Assembly: GCF_014842255.1 (NCBI RefSeq) | Contig: NZ_JACYVH010000002.1 | Span: 234,519-298,518, forward strand | Length of the DNA stretch: 64,000 bases | Origin: Frigoribacterium sp. CFBP 13712 | GTDB taxonomy: Bacteria; Actinomycetota; Actinomycetes; Actinomycetales; Microbacteriaceae | Direction of reading: 5' to 3' | Translations under genes and position numbers: made by a program | Notes under the pieces: model-generated | The model's input: the letters and a program-made list of their open reading frames with translations, nothing else | Told to the model about the DNA's origin: nothing | The model's database searches: none | Part shown: positions 1 through 8,752 of the stretch, in pieces | Position numbering within the stretch: the first letter of the stretch is position 1 | Layout: every line of letters begins with the position of its first letter

Positions 1-667
1 CTTCACGCTGCAGGGGCTCGACGTCTACGCCCGTGTCGTCTACGGCACCCGGGCCTCGTTGACCGTGGGCCTGCTGGCCACGGTCCTCGTGACCCTGGTG
101 GGCATCGTCATCGGCTCGCTCGCCGGCTACTACGGCGGCTGGCTCGACGCGCTCGTCTCGCGTCTCGGCGACATCTTCTTCGCCATCCCCACCGTGCTCG
201 GCGCCATCGTGCTCATGTCGGTCCTGCCGTCGCGCACCCCGCTGACGGTCGCCCTCGTGCTGTCGCTCTTCGCCTGGCCGCAGATCGCCCGCATCATGCG
301 CGGCTCGGTGCTCGGCGCCAAGAGCAGCGACTACGTCATGGCCTCCGCCGCGCTCGGCGTCTCGCGCTTCCGCATCCTGGTCAGGCACGTCATCCCCAAC
401 GCGATCACTCCCGTGATCGTCGTGGCGACGGTCTCGCTCGGCACGTTCATCGTCGCCGAGGCCACCCTGTCGTTCCTCGGCATCGGCCTGCCCGGCACCG
501 TGATGTCGTGGGGCAACGACATCAACGCCGCCCGCGCCTCCCTGCGGGTCGCCCCGATGCCCCTGATCTGGCCGGCGGCCGCCCTCTCGGTGACCGTGCT
601 GTCGTTCCTCATGATGGGCGACGTCGTGCGCGACGCCCTCGACCCGAAGGCGAGGGCCCGTCGATGA
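1..667 (+). CDS. Oligopeptide/dipeptide ABC transporter permease, 5' truncated by window
   Basis: Inner-membrane permease of a DppC/OppC-type peptide importer; the reading frame is already open at base 2, so the N-terminus lies outside the window and 221 residues remain. The visible part begins in the conserved stretch before the second membrane helix and shows several hydrophobic segments. The cytoplasmic loop SDYVMASAALGVSRFRILVR with its following HVIPN is the EAA-type loop that contacts the ATPase. The stop codon overlaps the ATG of the next gene (ATGA), which encodes the ATPase, so the two are translationally coupled. The substrate cannot be read from the sequence; peptides are typical of the family. 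Confidence 0.93.
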   Translation, partial: FTLQGLDVYARVVYGTRASLTVGLLATVLVTLVGIVIGSLAGYYGGWLDALVSRLGDIFFAIPTVLGAIVLMSVLPSRTPLTVALVLSLFAWPQIARIMRGSVLGAKSSDYVMASAALGVSRFRILVRHVIPNAITPVIVVATVSLGTFIVAEATLSFLGIGLPGTVMSWGNDINAARASLRVAPMPLIWPAAALSVTVLSFLMMGDVVRDALDPKARARR

Positions 668-2421
668 CCTCCACCTCCACCCGTCCCGAGTCGGCGAGCA
701 CCGCCTCCTCGGCGACCCCTCTGCTCGAGATCAAGGGCCTGAAGATCGGGTTCAAGACCCAGTCGGGCTACGTCGACGCCGTCCGCGGCGTGGACTTCAC
801 GATGATGCCGGGCGAACGTCTCGCGATCGTGGGCGAGTCCGGCTCGGGCAAGTCGACCACGGCCACGTCGATCATCGACCTGCTGCCGGGCGCCGGCGAG
901 GTCACCGGGGGGCAGATCCTCTTCGAGGGCAAGGACCTCACGAAGGCGACGCCCGCCGAGATGCAGGCCATCCGCGGTCGCGACATCGGCTACGTGCCGC
1001 AGGACCCGATGTCGAACCTCAACCCGGTCTGGAGCATCGGCTTCCAGGTCGAGGAGGCCATCCGCGCCAACGGCGTGGCCACCGGCAAGCAGGCGGTGCG
1101 CGATCGCGCGATCGAGGTGCTGAAGGAGGCGGGGCTCGGCGACGCCGACCAGCGTCTGAAGCAGTTCCCTCACCAGTTCTCGGGCGGCATGCGCCAGCGT
1201 GTGCTGATCGGGATCGGCCTCTCGTCGCGCCCGAAGCTGCTGATCGCCGACGAGCCGACGTCCGCGCTCGACGTCACCGTGCAGCGGCGGATCCTCGACC
1301 ACCTCGAGACCCTGACGCGCGACTACGGCACCTCGGTGCTCTTCATCACGCACGACCTCGGTCTCGCGGCCGAACGCGCCGAGAAGCTCGTCGTCATGTA
1401 CAAGGGCCAGGTCGTCGAGTCGGGGCCGTCGAAGGAGATCCTGGCGAACCCGCAGCACCCGTACACGCAGCGTCTCGTGGCCGCGGCTCCGAGCCTCGCC
1501 AGCCAGCGCATCCAGTCGAGCATCGCGCCGACGCACACCAACGACGTCGAGATCTCCGACGAGGGCGCCGACGACGCCGAGCTGATGAAGCGCGCGCACC
1601 AGCGCGAAGAGCTCGGCAAGCGGAACGCGTCGTACATCCAGGTCGAGAACCTCACCAAGCTGTACAAGATCCGTCAGGGCGGCTTCAAGACGACCGAGCT
1701 GCGGGCCGTCGACGACGTCTCGTTCTCGATCCCGCGCGGCACGACGATGGCGCTGGTGGGCGAGTCCGGCTCGGGCAAGTCCACCGTGGCCAAGCTGGTC
1801 CTCCAGCTCGAGTCCATCACCTCGGGCACCGTCGCCATCGACGGGAAGAGCGTCGGGGCCCTGAAGGGCAAGGAGCTCTTCGACTTCCGTCGTCGGGTGC
1901 AGCCCGTCTTCCAAGACCCCTACGGCTCGCTCGACCCGATGTACAGCGTCGGCAACACGATCGCCGAACCGCTCGTCACCCACGGCATCGGCGACCGCAA
2001 GAGCCGCCAGCAGCGTGTGCACGAGCTGCTCGATCAGGTGTCGCTGCCCGTCTCGATGGTCAACCGCTACCCGGGCGAGCTCTCGGGCGGTCAGCGTCAG
2101 CGCATCGCCGTCGCCCGGGCGCTCGCGCTCAAGCCCGACGTGATCGTGCTCGACGAGGCCGTCTCCGCGCTCGACGTGCTGGTGCAGGGCCAGGTGCTCG
2201 ACCTGCTCACCGACCTGCAGACGGAGCTGGGGCTCACCTACCTCTTCATCACCCACGACCTGGCCGTGGTCCGCCTCATCGCGGACAACGTCTGCGTCAT
2301 GCAGAAGGGACGCATCGTCGAGGCCGGCACCACCGACGAGATCTTCGCGAACCCGGCGCAGCAGTACACCCGCGAGCTGCTCGAGGCGATCCCCGGCGCG
2401 AACTTCGAGTTCGGCCGGTAG
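664..2421 (+). CDS. Double ABC ATPase of a peptide importer (DppD-DppF fusion)
   Basis: A 585-residue protein with two complete ABC domains, equivalent to DppD and DppF joined, which energises the preceding permease. Walker [10 protein letters not shown] occurs at about residues 57-65 and again near 365. Signature motifs are FSGGMRQR in the first half and LSGGQRQR in the second, with Walker B regions ADEPTSALD and LDEAVSALD. Each half has the peptide-transporter C-terminal extension, for example [12 protein letters not shown]. The start is the ATG in the ATGA overlap with the permease; longer readings of the same frame would run through the permease gene. Fused subunits of this kind are common in actinobacteria. 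A hairpin follows the gene. Confidence 0.94.
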   Translation: MTSTSTRPESASTASSATPLLEIKGLKIGFKTQSGYVDAVRGVDFTMMPGERLAIVGESGSGKSTTATSIIDLLPGAGEVTGGQILFEGKDLTKATPAEMQAIRGRDIGYVPQDPMSNLNPVWSIGFQVEEAIRANGVATGKQAVRDRAIEVLKEAGLGDADQRLKQFPHQFSGGMRQRVLIGIGLSSRPKLLIADEPTSALDVTVQRRILDHLETLTRDYGTSVLFITHDLGLAAERAEKLVVMYKGQVVESGPSKEILANPQHPYTQRLVAAAPSLASQRIQSSIAPTHTNDVEISDEGADDAELMKRAHQREELGKRNASYIQVENLTKLYKIRQGGFKTTELRAVDDVSFSIPRGTTMALVGESGSGKSTVAKLVLQLESITSGTVAIDGKSVGALKGKELFDFRRRVQPVFQDPYGSLDPMYSVGNTIAEPLVTHGIGDRKSRQQRVHELLDQVSLPVSMVNRYPGELSGGQRQRIAVARALALKPDVIVLDEAVSALDVLVQGQVLDLLTDLQTELGLTYLFITHDLAVVRLIADNVCVMQKGRIVEAGTTDEIFANPAQQYTRELLEAIPGANFEFGR

Positions 2422-2441
2422 TCGACCCGCGCCTCCTCGTC

Positions 2442-2484
2442 AGGGGCCTCTCCACCGTTCCGACAGGGGCGGGGGAGGGGCCCT
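2442..2484 (+). terminator. Probable terminator after the peptide transporter operon
   Basis: An 11-pair stem with one bulged G (arms at 2442-2453 and 2472-2484) is followed by TTTA. It lies between the transporter stop and typA. Confidence 0.6.
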
Positions 2485-2562
2485 TTACCACGTGCCGTAG
2501 ACTGTCGTCGCCGGGCTCTGTCCCGTGCATCTCCCCCTCCGCTTCTCGTAAGGAATTCATCC

Positions 2563-4473
2563 ATGGCGACTGCCATCCGCAGCGACCTGCGCAACGTGGC
2601 GATCGTGGCCCACGTCGACCACGGCAAGACGACTCTCGTCGACGCCATGCTCAAGCAGACCAACTCGTTCGACGCCCACTTCGACACCGAAGACCGAATG
2701 ATGGACTCGAACGAGCTCGAGCGCGAGAAGGGCATCACGATCCTCGCGAAGAACACCGCGGTGCTCTACAACGGTGCTCACGCGGCCGACGGCCCGATCA
2801 CCATCAATGTGATCGACACCCCCGGCCACGCCGACTTCGGCGGTGAGGTCGAGCGCGGCCTCTCGATGGTCGACGGCGTCGTGCTGCTCGTCGACGCGTC
2901 CGAGGGGCCCCTGCCCCAGACCCGCTTCGTGCTCCGCAAGGCCCTCGCGGCCAAGCTCCCCGTCATCCTGCTGGTCAACAAGACCGACCGCCCCGACGCC
3001 CGCATCGACGAGGTCGTGGCCGAGTCGCAGGACCTCCTCCTCGGTCTCGCCAGCGACCTGAGCGAAGAGGTCGAAGACCTCGACCTCGACGCGATCCTCA
3101 ACGTGCCCGTGGTCTACGCCTCGGGTCGTAACGGCGCAGCGTCGATCAACAAGCCGGCCGACGGCTCGCTGCCCGACAACGCCGACCTCGAGCCGCTGTT
3201 CGACGCCATCCTCACGCACGTGCCGGCGCCGACCTACGACGACGAGCACCCCCTGCAGGCGCACGTGACCAACCTCGACGCGTCGCCGTTCCTCGGTCGT
3301 CTCGCGCTCCTCCGCGTGTTCCACGGCACCCTGAAGAAGGGCCAGACCGTCGCCTGGGTCAAGCAAGACGGCACCACGGTCAACGCCCGCATCACCGAGC
3401 TGCTCATCACCAAGGCCCTGCAGCGCTACCCCGCCGAGTCCGCGGGCCCCGGCGACATCGTCGCCGTCGCCGGCTTCGACACCATCACCATCGGCGAGAC
3501 CCTCTCCGATCCCGACGACGTCCGGCCGCTGCCGACCATCACGGTCGACGACCCCGCGATCTCGATGACCATCGGCACGAACACGTCGCCGCTGATCGGC
3601 AAGGTCAAGGGTCACAAGCTGACCGCGCGCATGGTCAAAGACCGTCTCGACCGAGAGCTGATCGGTAACGTCAGCCTCAAGGTCGTCGACATCGGACGCC
3701 CCGACGCGTGGGAGGTCCAGGGTCGAGGCGAGCTCGCACTCGCCATCCTCGTCGAGCAGATGCGACGCGAGGGCTTCGAGCTCACCGTCGGCAAGCCGCA
3801 GGTGGTCACCCGTCGCGACGAGAACGGCAAGCTCCAGGAGCCGTTCGAGCACATGACCGTCGACGTGCCCGACGAGTACCTCGGTGCGATCACCCAGCTG
3901 ATGGCCGCCCGCAAGGGCCGCATGGAGAACATGGCGAACCACGGTTCGGGCTGGGTCCGCATGGAGTTCATCGTCCCGTCGCGTGGCCTGATCGGCTTCC
4001 GCACGCAGTTCCTCACCGACACGCGCGGCACCGGCATCGCCAACGGCATCAGCCACGGCTACGGCCCCTGGGCCGGCGAGATCTCGACCCGTACCAACGG
4101 CTCGATCATCGCCGACCGCTCGGGTGTCGTCACGCCGTTCGCGATCCAGAACCTGCAAGAGCGCATGACCTTCTTCGTGCAGCCGACCGAAGAGGTCTAC
4201 GAGGGCATGGTCGTGGGCGAGAACTCGCGCGCCGACGACATGGACGTCAACATCACCAAAGAGAAGAAGCTGACCAACATGCGTCAGTCGACGGCCGACA
4301 ACTTCGAGTCGATGACGCCCTCGCGCGTCCTCTCGCTCGAGGAGTCGCTCGAGTTCGCCGGTGACGACGAGTGCGTCGAGGTCACCCCCGACGCCATCCG
4401 CATCCGCAAGGTCGAGCTCGACGCGTCGGCTCGCCAGCGCAGCACCGCTCGTCTCAAGAAGCAGAACGCGTAG
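2563..4473 (+). CDS. typA: Ribosome-associated GTPase TypA/BipA
   Basis: Translational GTPase of the EF-G/LepA family that binds the ribosome and supports growth under stress. The protein is 636 residues, the usual length. The P-loop AHVDHGKT is at residues 16-23, with switch II DTPGHADFGGE and the guanine-specificity motif NKTD following. The GIANGISHGYGPWAG region and the C-terminal EF-G-V-like and TypA-specific domains are intact. The ATG has a Shine-Dalgarno AAGGA about ten bases upstream. It stands alone between two hairpins, so it is probably a single-gene transcript. Confidence 0.97.
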   Translation: MATAIRSDLRNVAIVAHVDHGKTTLVDAMLKQTNSFDAHFDTEDRMMDSNELEREKGITILAKNTAVLYNGAHAADGPITINVIDTPGHADFGGEVERGLSMVDGVVLLVDASEGPLPQTRFVLRKALAAKLPVILLVNKTDRPDARIDEVVAESQDLLLGLASDLSEEVEDLDLDAILNVPVVYASGRNGAASINKPADGSLPDNADLEPLFDAILTHVPAPTYDDEHPLQAHVTNLDASPFLGRLALLRVFHGTLKKGQTVAWVKQDGTTVNARITELLITKALQRYPAESAGPGDIVAVAGFDTITIGETLSDPDDVRPLPTITVDDPAISMTIGTNTSPLIGKVKGHKLTARMVKDRLDRELIGNVSLKVVDIGRPDAWEVQGRGELALAILVEQMRREGFELTVGKPQVVTRRDENGKLQEPFEHMTVDVPDEYLGAITQLMAARKGRMENMANHGSGWVRMEFIVPSRGLIGFRTQFLTDTRGTGIANGISHGYGPWAGEISTRTNGSIIADRSGVVTPFAIQNLQERMTFFVQPTEEVYEGMVVGENSRADDMDVNITKEKKLTNMRQSTADNFESMTPSRVLSLEESLEFAGDDECVEVTPDAIRIRKVELDASARQRSTARLKKQNA

Positions 4474-4496
4474 CACCACCGAATCACCGCCAGACC

Positions 4497-4530
4497 GAGA
4501 GGCGGCCCGCAGCAGTGCGGGCCGCCTCTC
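4497..4530 (+). terminator. Terminator hairpin after typA
   Basis: A perfect 15-bp stem (4497-4511 with 4516-4530) and a GCAG loop lie 24 bases after the typA stop. There is no long T tract, as is usual in high-GC actinobacteria. Confidence 0.85.
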
Positions 4531-4608
4531 GCGTATCCACCCCGCTGCGCTTCGCCGCCCCTCGCTGCGTGCCCCGCACGTTCCACGCCCACGCCCAGAG
4601 ACGGCCGC

Positions 4609-4614
4609 TACCCT
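4609..4614 (+). promoter_or_regulatory. -10 box for a leaderless lipoprotein mRNA
   Basis: TACCCT ends six bases before the GTG at 4621. This spacing puts the transcription start at or next to the start codon. Confidence 0.5.
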
Positions 4615-4620
4615 CTCCGG

Positions 4621-5136
4621 GTGCCGATCCGTTCGAAGTCCCTCATCCGCCCCGTCGCCGCTCTGACCATCGTCGTCGGTCTCGGCGCCGGCCTCACCGC
4701 GTGCGGTTCGGGCTCGCCGATCGACAACATCGTCGGCGGCGCGATCGACAGCAGCGTCGAGGGCCTCACCGGCACCGTGCAGCAGGCCGTCGAAGACGCC
4801 GCGGGCGAGGCGCTCGGCGGAGCCGGCATCACGACGGACGGCACGCTCCCCGAGTCGTTCCCCGCCGAGGTCCCGCTCGTCGAGGGCACCGTGCGCGGGG
4901 GCGGCGCCGGGCCCGAGGGATCCGGCTGGGTGGCTCAGATCACCGTCTCGGGCGCCGACCGCTTCACCGTCGCGCAGCAGCAGCTCGAGCAGGCCGGCTA
5001 CACGGCCAGCGGGGTGGACTCCGACGCGGACAGCGGCTTCGGCACATTCACGGGCCCGGCGTACCGCGTCGTGCTCACCGTGTCGACCGACACCGACGGG
5101 GTCTCGACGGCGACCTACGTCGTCACCCCCGTCTGA
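4621..5136 (+). CDS. Small secreted lipoprotein of unknown function
   Basis: A 171-residue protein with a lipoprotein signal peptide: positive start (RSKSLIR), hydrophobic core and lipobox LTAC with Cys28 as the likely lipidated residue. The mature part is acidic and glycine/alanine-rich, followed by a small compact domain with the run ADRFTVAQQQLEQAGYTASG. No family was recognised with certainty. The GTG start has no Shine-Dalgarno, but a -10 box sits six bases before it, which suggests a leaderless mRNA. It lies after the typA terminator and converges on the efe operon, so it is probably transcribed alone. Confidence 0.8.
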   Translation: MPIRSKSLIRPVAALTIVVGLGAGLTACGSGSPIDNIVGGAIDSSVEGLTGTVQQAVEDAAGEALGGAGITTDGTLPESFPAEVPLVEGTVRGGGAGPEGSGWVAQITVSGADRFTVAQQQLEQAGYTASGVDSDADSGFGTFTGPAYRVVLTVSTDTDGVSTATYVVTPV

Positions 5137-5188
5137 CCTCCGCACTCGCGGGCGTCCGCGCCGCGCCGGCCGCCCCGACCCGGCGGCG

Positions 5189-6517
5189 TCAGGCGAAGAG
5201 CGTCTCGCCGACCCAGCCGTTCTCCGACGCGCCCGGCGGCACCGCGAAGATCGCCGAGCCGACGTGCTTGACGTACTCGTTCATGCGATCGCTGCGGGCG
5301 AGCGACTGCTGGATCGGCACGAACTGCCTCCGGCTGTCGCGGTTGAAGCAGATGAAGAACAGCCCCGCGTCGAGGCGTCCGAGCTCGTCGTTGCCGTCGA
5401 CGAAGTTGTAGCCGCGCCGCAGCAGGGTGGCCCCGTCGTTGTTCTGCGGGTGGGCGAGCGCGACGTGCGAGTCGGGCGCGATGGCCGGCCCGCCGGTCGA
5501 GGCCGCGGCGGCGAAGTCGGGTGCGGTGAACTCCGATCCGCCCGACAGCGGGGCCCCCTCGCCCTTGTCACGGCCGACGACGGTCTGCTGCTCGGCGAGG
5601 GAGGCGCGGTCCCAGGTCTCGATCGTCATCCGGATCTTCCGGGCGACGAGGTACGACCCGCCCGCCATCCAGGCGGCGCCGTCGCCCTCGGTCGCCCAGA
5701 CGCCGTCGGCGACGGCCCCGGTGTCCTCGGCCTTGACGTTCGCGGTGCCGTCCTTGAAGCCGAACAGGTTGCGCGGAGTGGTCTGCCCGCGGGTCGTCGA
5801 CGAGGTGCGGCCGAAGCCGAGCTGCGACCAGCGGAGGGAGGCGCGGCCGAAGGCGATCCGCGACAGGTTGCGGATCGCGTGCACGGCCACCTGGGGGTCG
5901 TCGCTGCACGCCTGCACGCAGAGGTCGCCGCTGCTGGCCGCCTCGATCAGCTGATCGCCCGAGAAGTGCGGCAGGTCGATCAGCGCGGCAGGGCGTCGCG
6001 AGGCCAGCCCGAAGCGGTCGACGCCCGTGGCGGTGCTGAAGAGCGTCGGGCCGAAGCCGATGGTCACGGTGAGCCCGGCCGCTGGCAGGCCGAGGGCCTC
6101 GCCGGTGTCGTCAGGAGGCGCGGCGAGCGACCCGCCCGTCGCCCCCGTCGGACTCACGTCCAACCCGGCGGTCAGTCTCGACGCGGCGTAGCTCCAGTCC
6201 TTCAGCAGCTCGACCAGCTCGGCGCGCGTGGTGCCGTCCGAGACGTCGAACGCTGCGAAGTGCAGGCGGTCCTGCGCGGCGGTGGTGACGCCCGACTGAT
6301 GCGGTCCGAAGAACGGGTACGTCGCCGCCGCGCCCGAGCCGCCCGCGGTGTGCGCGACGACCGCGCGGTCGGCTCCGATCCCGACGCCGAGACCGAGCAC
6401 GCCGGCGCCGACGCCCGTGCCGACGAGTCCGAGCAGGCCCCGTCGCGACAGCCCCGGTCGCTCGGCGGCGCCGCCCGTCTCTCGGGCGCCGTCAGTCCCG
6501 CCCACGCTGCGGGCCAC
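5189..6517 (-). CDS. efeB: Tat-exported Dyp-type haem peroxidase EfeB
   Basis: The peroxidase component of the EfeUOB ferrous iron uptake system, thought to oxidise Fe(II) or handle haem outside the cell. The 442-residue protein has a twin-arginine signal (SRRGLLGLVG, Arg25-Arg26). The Dyp family motif GFKDGT is near residue 253, and the C-terminal haem-binding stretch LLRRGYNF is followed by FFICFNRD. The chosen GTG lies two bases after the efeO stop, which fits coupled translation; a second GTG four codons later is possible. It is the last gene of the minus-strand operon efeU-efeO-efeB. Confidence 0.93.
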   Translation of the reverse strand: MARSVGGTDGARETGGAAERPGLSRRGLLGLVGTGVGAGVLGLGVGIGADRAVVAHTAGGSGAAATYPFFGPHQSGVTTAAQDRLHFAAFDVSDGTTRAELVELLKDWSYAASRLTAGLDVSPTGATGGSLAAPPDDTGEALGLPAAGLTVTIGFGPTLFSTATGVDRFGLASRRPAALIDLPHFSGDQLIEAASSGDLCVQACSDDPQVAVHAIRNLSRIAFGRASLRWSQLGFGRTSSTTRGQTTPRNLFGFKDGTANVKAEDTGAVADGVWATEGDGAAWMAGGSYLVARKIRMTIETWDRASLAEQQTVVGRDKGEGAPLSGGSEFTAPDFAAAASTGGPAIAPDSHVALAHPQNNDGATLLRRGYNFVDGNDELGRLDAGLFFICFNRDSRRQFVPIQQSLARSDRMNEYVKHVGSAIFAVPPGASENGWVGETLFA

Positions 6518-6519
6518 CG

Positions 6520-7725
6520 TCAGGAGACCAGGGCCGCGGTCAGCCGGCTGAGCGGCTCGCTGAGCGCGTTGACGGCGTCCGACAGCTTCTTCTTGTCGGC
6601 GTCGGTCAGCTCGGTGTAGGCCGGGTAGCCCGAGTCGAGGCTCCCGTAGCCGGCGAGCAGGGTCTCGACCGAGGTCATCTCGTCGTCGATCGAGGTCGCG
6701 AGCTCCGGGTCCTCCTCGTCGACGATGTCGCGGACGCCGTCGAAGGCGACACGGGCCCCCTCGAGGTTGCCCTGGAAGTCGTAGAGGTCGGTGTGCGACC
6801 AGATCTCCTCCTCGCCGGTGATCTTGCCGGTGGCGACCTCGTCCATCAGGCCGACCGCCCCGTTCGCGATCGTGTCGATGCCGACCGAGAAGTCGTCGGC
6901 CGTCACCTCGTCGTAGAGGTCGGCGGTGTCGCCGGTCAGCAGGTCGGCGAAGCGCTGGCGCTCGGCGGGTGTCAGGGCGACGTACGCCGCGCCGCCGTTC
7001 GCGTCGGCCGACGGCTGCCAGAGGTCCTTCTCGATGCGGTGCCAGCCGGTCCACTCGGTGCCGGGCTCGACGTCGGCCTCTCGGAAGTCGATCTTCGGGT
7101 CCAGGTCGCCGAACGACTCGGCGATCGGCTCGATGCGCTCGTAGTGCGCCCGGGCGGTCGGGTAGAGAGCGCGCGCCCGGTCGTCGTCACCGGAGGTGTA
7201 CGCGGCCAGGAACTCGTCCGTCGCCGCGACGAGCTGCCCGGTCTGGTCCTTCACGTAGCCGACGTAGGCGGCGGCCGCCGCGTCGATGCGCTCCTTCTCC
7301 GAGCCGGTCGGCTCGACGGCGCTGCCCGAGTCGGTGACGGTGAACGTCGCGCGGACGCCCTCCCCGACGAGACCCGGGACGCACGCGGTGTAGTAGTCGC
7401 CCGCGGGCACCGACACGGTCATCGAGCCGGACGTCCCCGGCCCGATGTTCTCCTTCTCGCTGATGATCCGCAGGCCGTCGTCGGCGAGCAGCTCGAACTC
7501 GCTGTTGTCGCTTCCCGTGTTCGTCATCGTGAACGTGACGGGGCCGCTCGGCACCGAGGTCGTCGACAGCACGCAGCCGTCGTCGGACCCGTCGACGGTC
7601 ACGGCGGTGGCCGCGGACGAGCCGGCCGGCGTGTTCGCGACGCAGCCGGTGAGGGCCAGCACGACCACGGCGAGGCCGGAGGCGAGGCCGAGAGGGTGGA
7701 CGAGGCGGGCGGGGCGAGCGGTCAT
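6520..7725 (-). CDS. efeO: Iron uptake lipoprotein EfeO (cupredoxin plus M75 domain)
   Basis: Periplasm-side iron-binding component of EfeUOB. The 401-residue protein starts with a lipoprotein signal ending LALTGC (Cys28), so it is probably membrane-anchored. A cupredoxin-like domain follows (region of GCVLSTTSVPSGPVTFTMTN), then the imelysin/M75 domain with its HxxE metal motif in GWHRIEKDLW near residue 227. The ATG overlaps the efeU stop (ATGA). The gene belongs to the iron-box-controlled operon and probably passes iron to the EfeU permease. Confidence 0.94.
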   Translation of the reverse strand: MTARPARLVHPLGLASGLAVVVLALTGCVANTPAGSSAATAVTVDGSDDGCVLSTTSVPSGPVTFTMTNTGSDNSEFELLADDGLRIISEKENIGPGTSGSMTVSVPAGDYYTACVPGLVGEGVRATFTVTDSGSAVEPTGSEKERIDAAAAAYVGYVKDQTGQLVAATDEFLAAYTSGDDDRARALYPTARAHYERIEPIAESFGDLDPKIDFREADVEPGTEWTGWHRIEKDLWQPSADANGGAAYVALTPAERQRFADLLTGDTADLYDEVTADDFSVGIDTIANGAVGLMDEVATGKITGEEEIWSHTDLYDFQGNLEGARVAFDGVRDIVDEEDPELATSIDDEMTSVETLLAGYGSLDSGYPAYTELTDADKKKLSDAVNALSEPLSRLTAALVS

Positions 7726-8597
7726 TCGTGGGCTCCTGCGGTGCGGGGGGTGAGAGTGGTGGACTCGGATCCGGAGGCGGCGGGACGGGTCGGCCCGCGC
7801 CTCCTCGTGGCGCGTGCGACGAGCGGGACGACGACGGCGAGGTAGACGAGCCAGCCGCCGAGCTGCAGCCAGCTCGGGGTCGGGGTGAAGTTCACGAGAC
7901 CCTGCAGCAGCACGCCCTGGGGGCTCGTCGGCGGCACGGCCGAACTGACGTCGAAGGCCGTGGAGGTGCGGCCCGGCAGCACGCCGGCCTCCTGCAGGTC
8001 TCCGATCCCGTAGGCGAGCACCCCGGCCGCGACCACCACCAGGAAGTACCCGGTCACGGTGAAGAACCGCCGGAGGTCGATGGTCATCACACCGCGGTGG
8101 ATGGCGACGCCGATCGCGACCGCGCTGAGGATCCCGAGCAGGGCGCCGAGCAGGGGCACGGGCCCCCCGCCGGTCGACTGCACCGCGGCCCAGACGAAGA
8201 GGGCCGTCTCGATGCCCTCGCGACCGACCGACAGGAAGCCGAGTGCGACGATCGCCCAGGCGCCGCCCTCGAGCGCCCGGTCGAGACCCGACTGCAGCTC
8301 GTGCTTCATGCTCCGCGCCGTGCGGGCCATCCAGAAGACCATCCAGGTGACGAAGCCGACGGCGACGAGCGAGAGCCCGCCGCCGATGATCTCCTGCGCC
8401 TGGAAGGTCAGGCCGTAGGCGCCGAAGGTGAGGACGGCGCCGACGCCGAGCGACAGCACGACGGCGGCCGTGACGCCGAGCCACAGCCGGGGGAGGACGT
8501 CCCGGCGATCGACCTTGACGACGTAGGCGACGAGGATGCCGACGACGAGCGAGGCCTCGAGGCCCTCTCGGAGTCCGATGAGGTAGTTGGCGAGCAC
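7722..8597 (-). CDS. efeU: Iron permease EfeU (Ftr1/OFeT family)
   Basis: Polytopic membrane permease of 291 residues and the channel of EfeUOB. Both REXXE iron-binding motifs are present: REGLE at about residues 10-14 and REGIE near 125. Roughly seven hydrophobic helices are visible. The GTG before LANYLIGLREGLEA was preferred because EfeU and Ftr1 proteins begin directly with that helix and a GAAGG lies ten bases upstream. The longer reading starting at 8669 would add an arginine-rich stretch not typical of the family. It is the first gene of the operon, about 80 bases downstream of the iron box. Confidence 0.93.
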   Translation of the reverse strand: MLANYLIGLREGLEASLVVGILVAYVVKVDRRDVLPRLWLGVTAAVVLSLGVGAVLTFGAYGLTFQAQEIIGGGLSLVAVGFVTWMVFWMARTARSMKHELQSGLDRALEGGAWAIVALGFLSVGREGIETALFVWAAVQSTGGGPVPLLGALLGILSAVAIGVAIHRGVMTIDLRRFFTVTGYFLVVVAAGVLAYGIGDLQEAGVLPGRTSTAFDVSSAVPPTSPQGVLLQGLVNFTPTPSWLQLGGWLVYLAVVVPLVARATRRRGPTRPAASGSESTTLTPRTAGAHE

Positions 8598-8676
8598 TGA
8601 TGGGGCCTTCGGGTCGGCGGCGTACGGGCGGCATCGGCGGCGCCTGGGGCGGTCGGGACTCGACCGCACGGGGTGG

Positions 8677-8695
8677 TTTGGTTAGGCTAACCTTG
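8677..8695 (-). promoter_or_regulatory. DtxR/IdeR iron box upstream of efeUOB
   Basis: TTTGGTTAGGCTAACCTTG is a near-palindrome that closely matches the consensus operator of DtxR/IdeR-type iron repressors (TTAGGTTAGSCTAACCTAA). Read on the minus strand it contains TAGCCT, which could serve as the -10 box of efeU, so repressor binding would block initiation when iron is sufficient. The divergent deacetylase gene starts 58 bases further on. Confidence 0.88.
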
Positions 8696-8738
8696 CTAAG
8701 GGTCGGCTGACGAGGACCGACCATAGTGCGGGGCGGCC

Positions 8739-8744
8739 TATCCT
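8739..8744 (+). promoter_or_regulatory. -10 box for the deacetylase gene
   Basis: TATCCT ends eight bases before the ATG at 8753. There is no Shine-Dalgarno, so a leaderless or near-leaderless mRNA is likely. Confidence 0.5.
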
Positions 8745-8752
8745 GTCCAGTG

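Noticed and set aside
331..2256. Long minus-strand open frame opposite the ABC ATPase
   Set aside because: It is antisense to a gene with clear domains; high GC makes such stop-free shadows common, and its product is repetitive without any family motif.
2557..5145. 862-residue minus-strand open frame opposite typA
   Set aside because: Shadow of typA and the lipoprotein gene, with Asp/Val/Arg/His-rich nonsense sequence.
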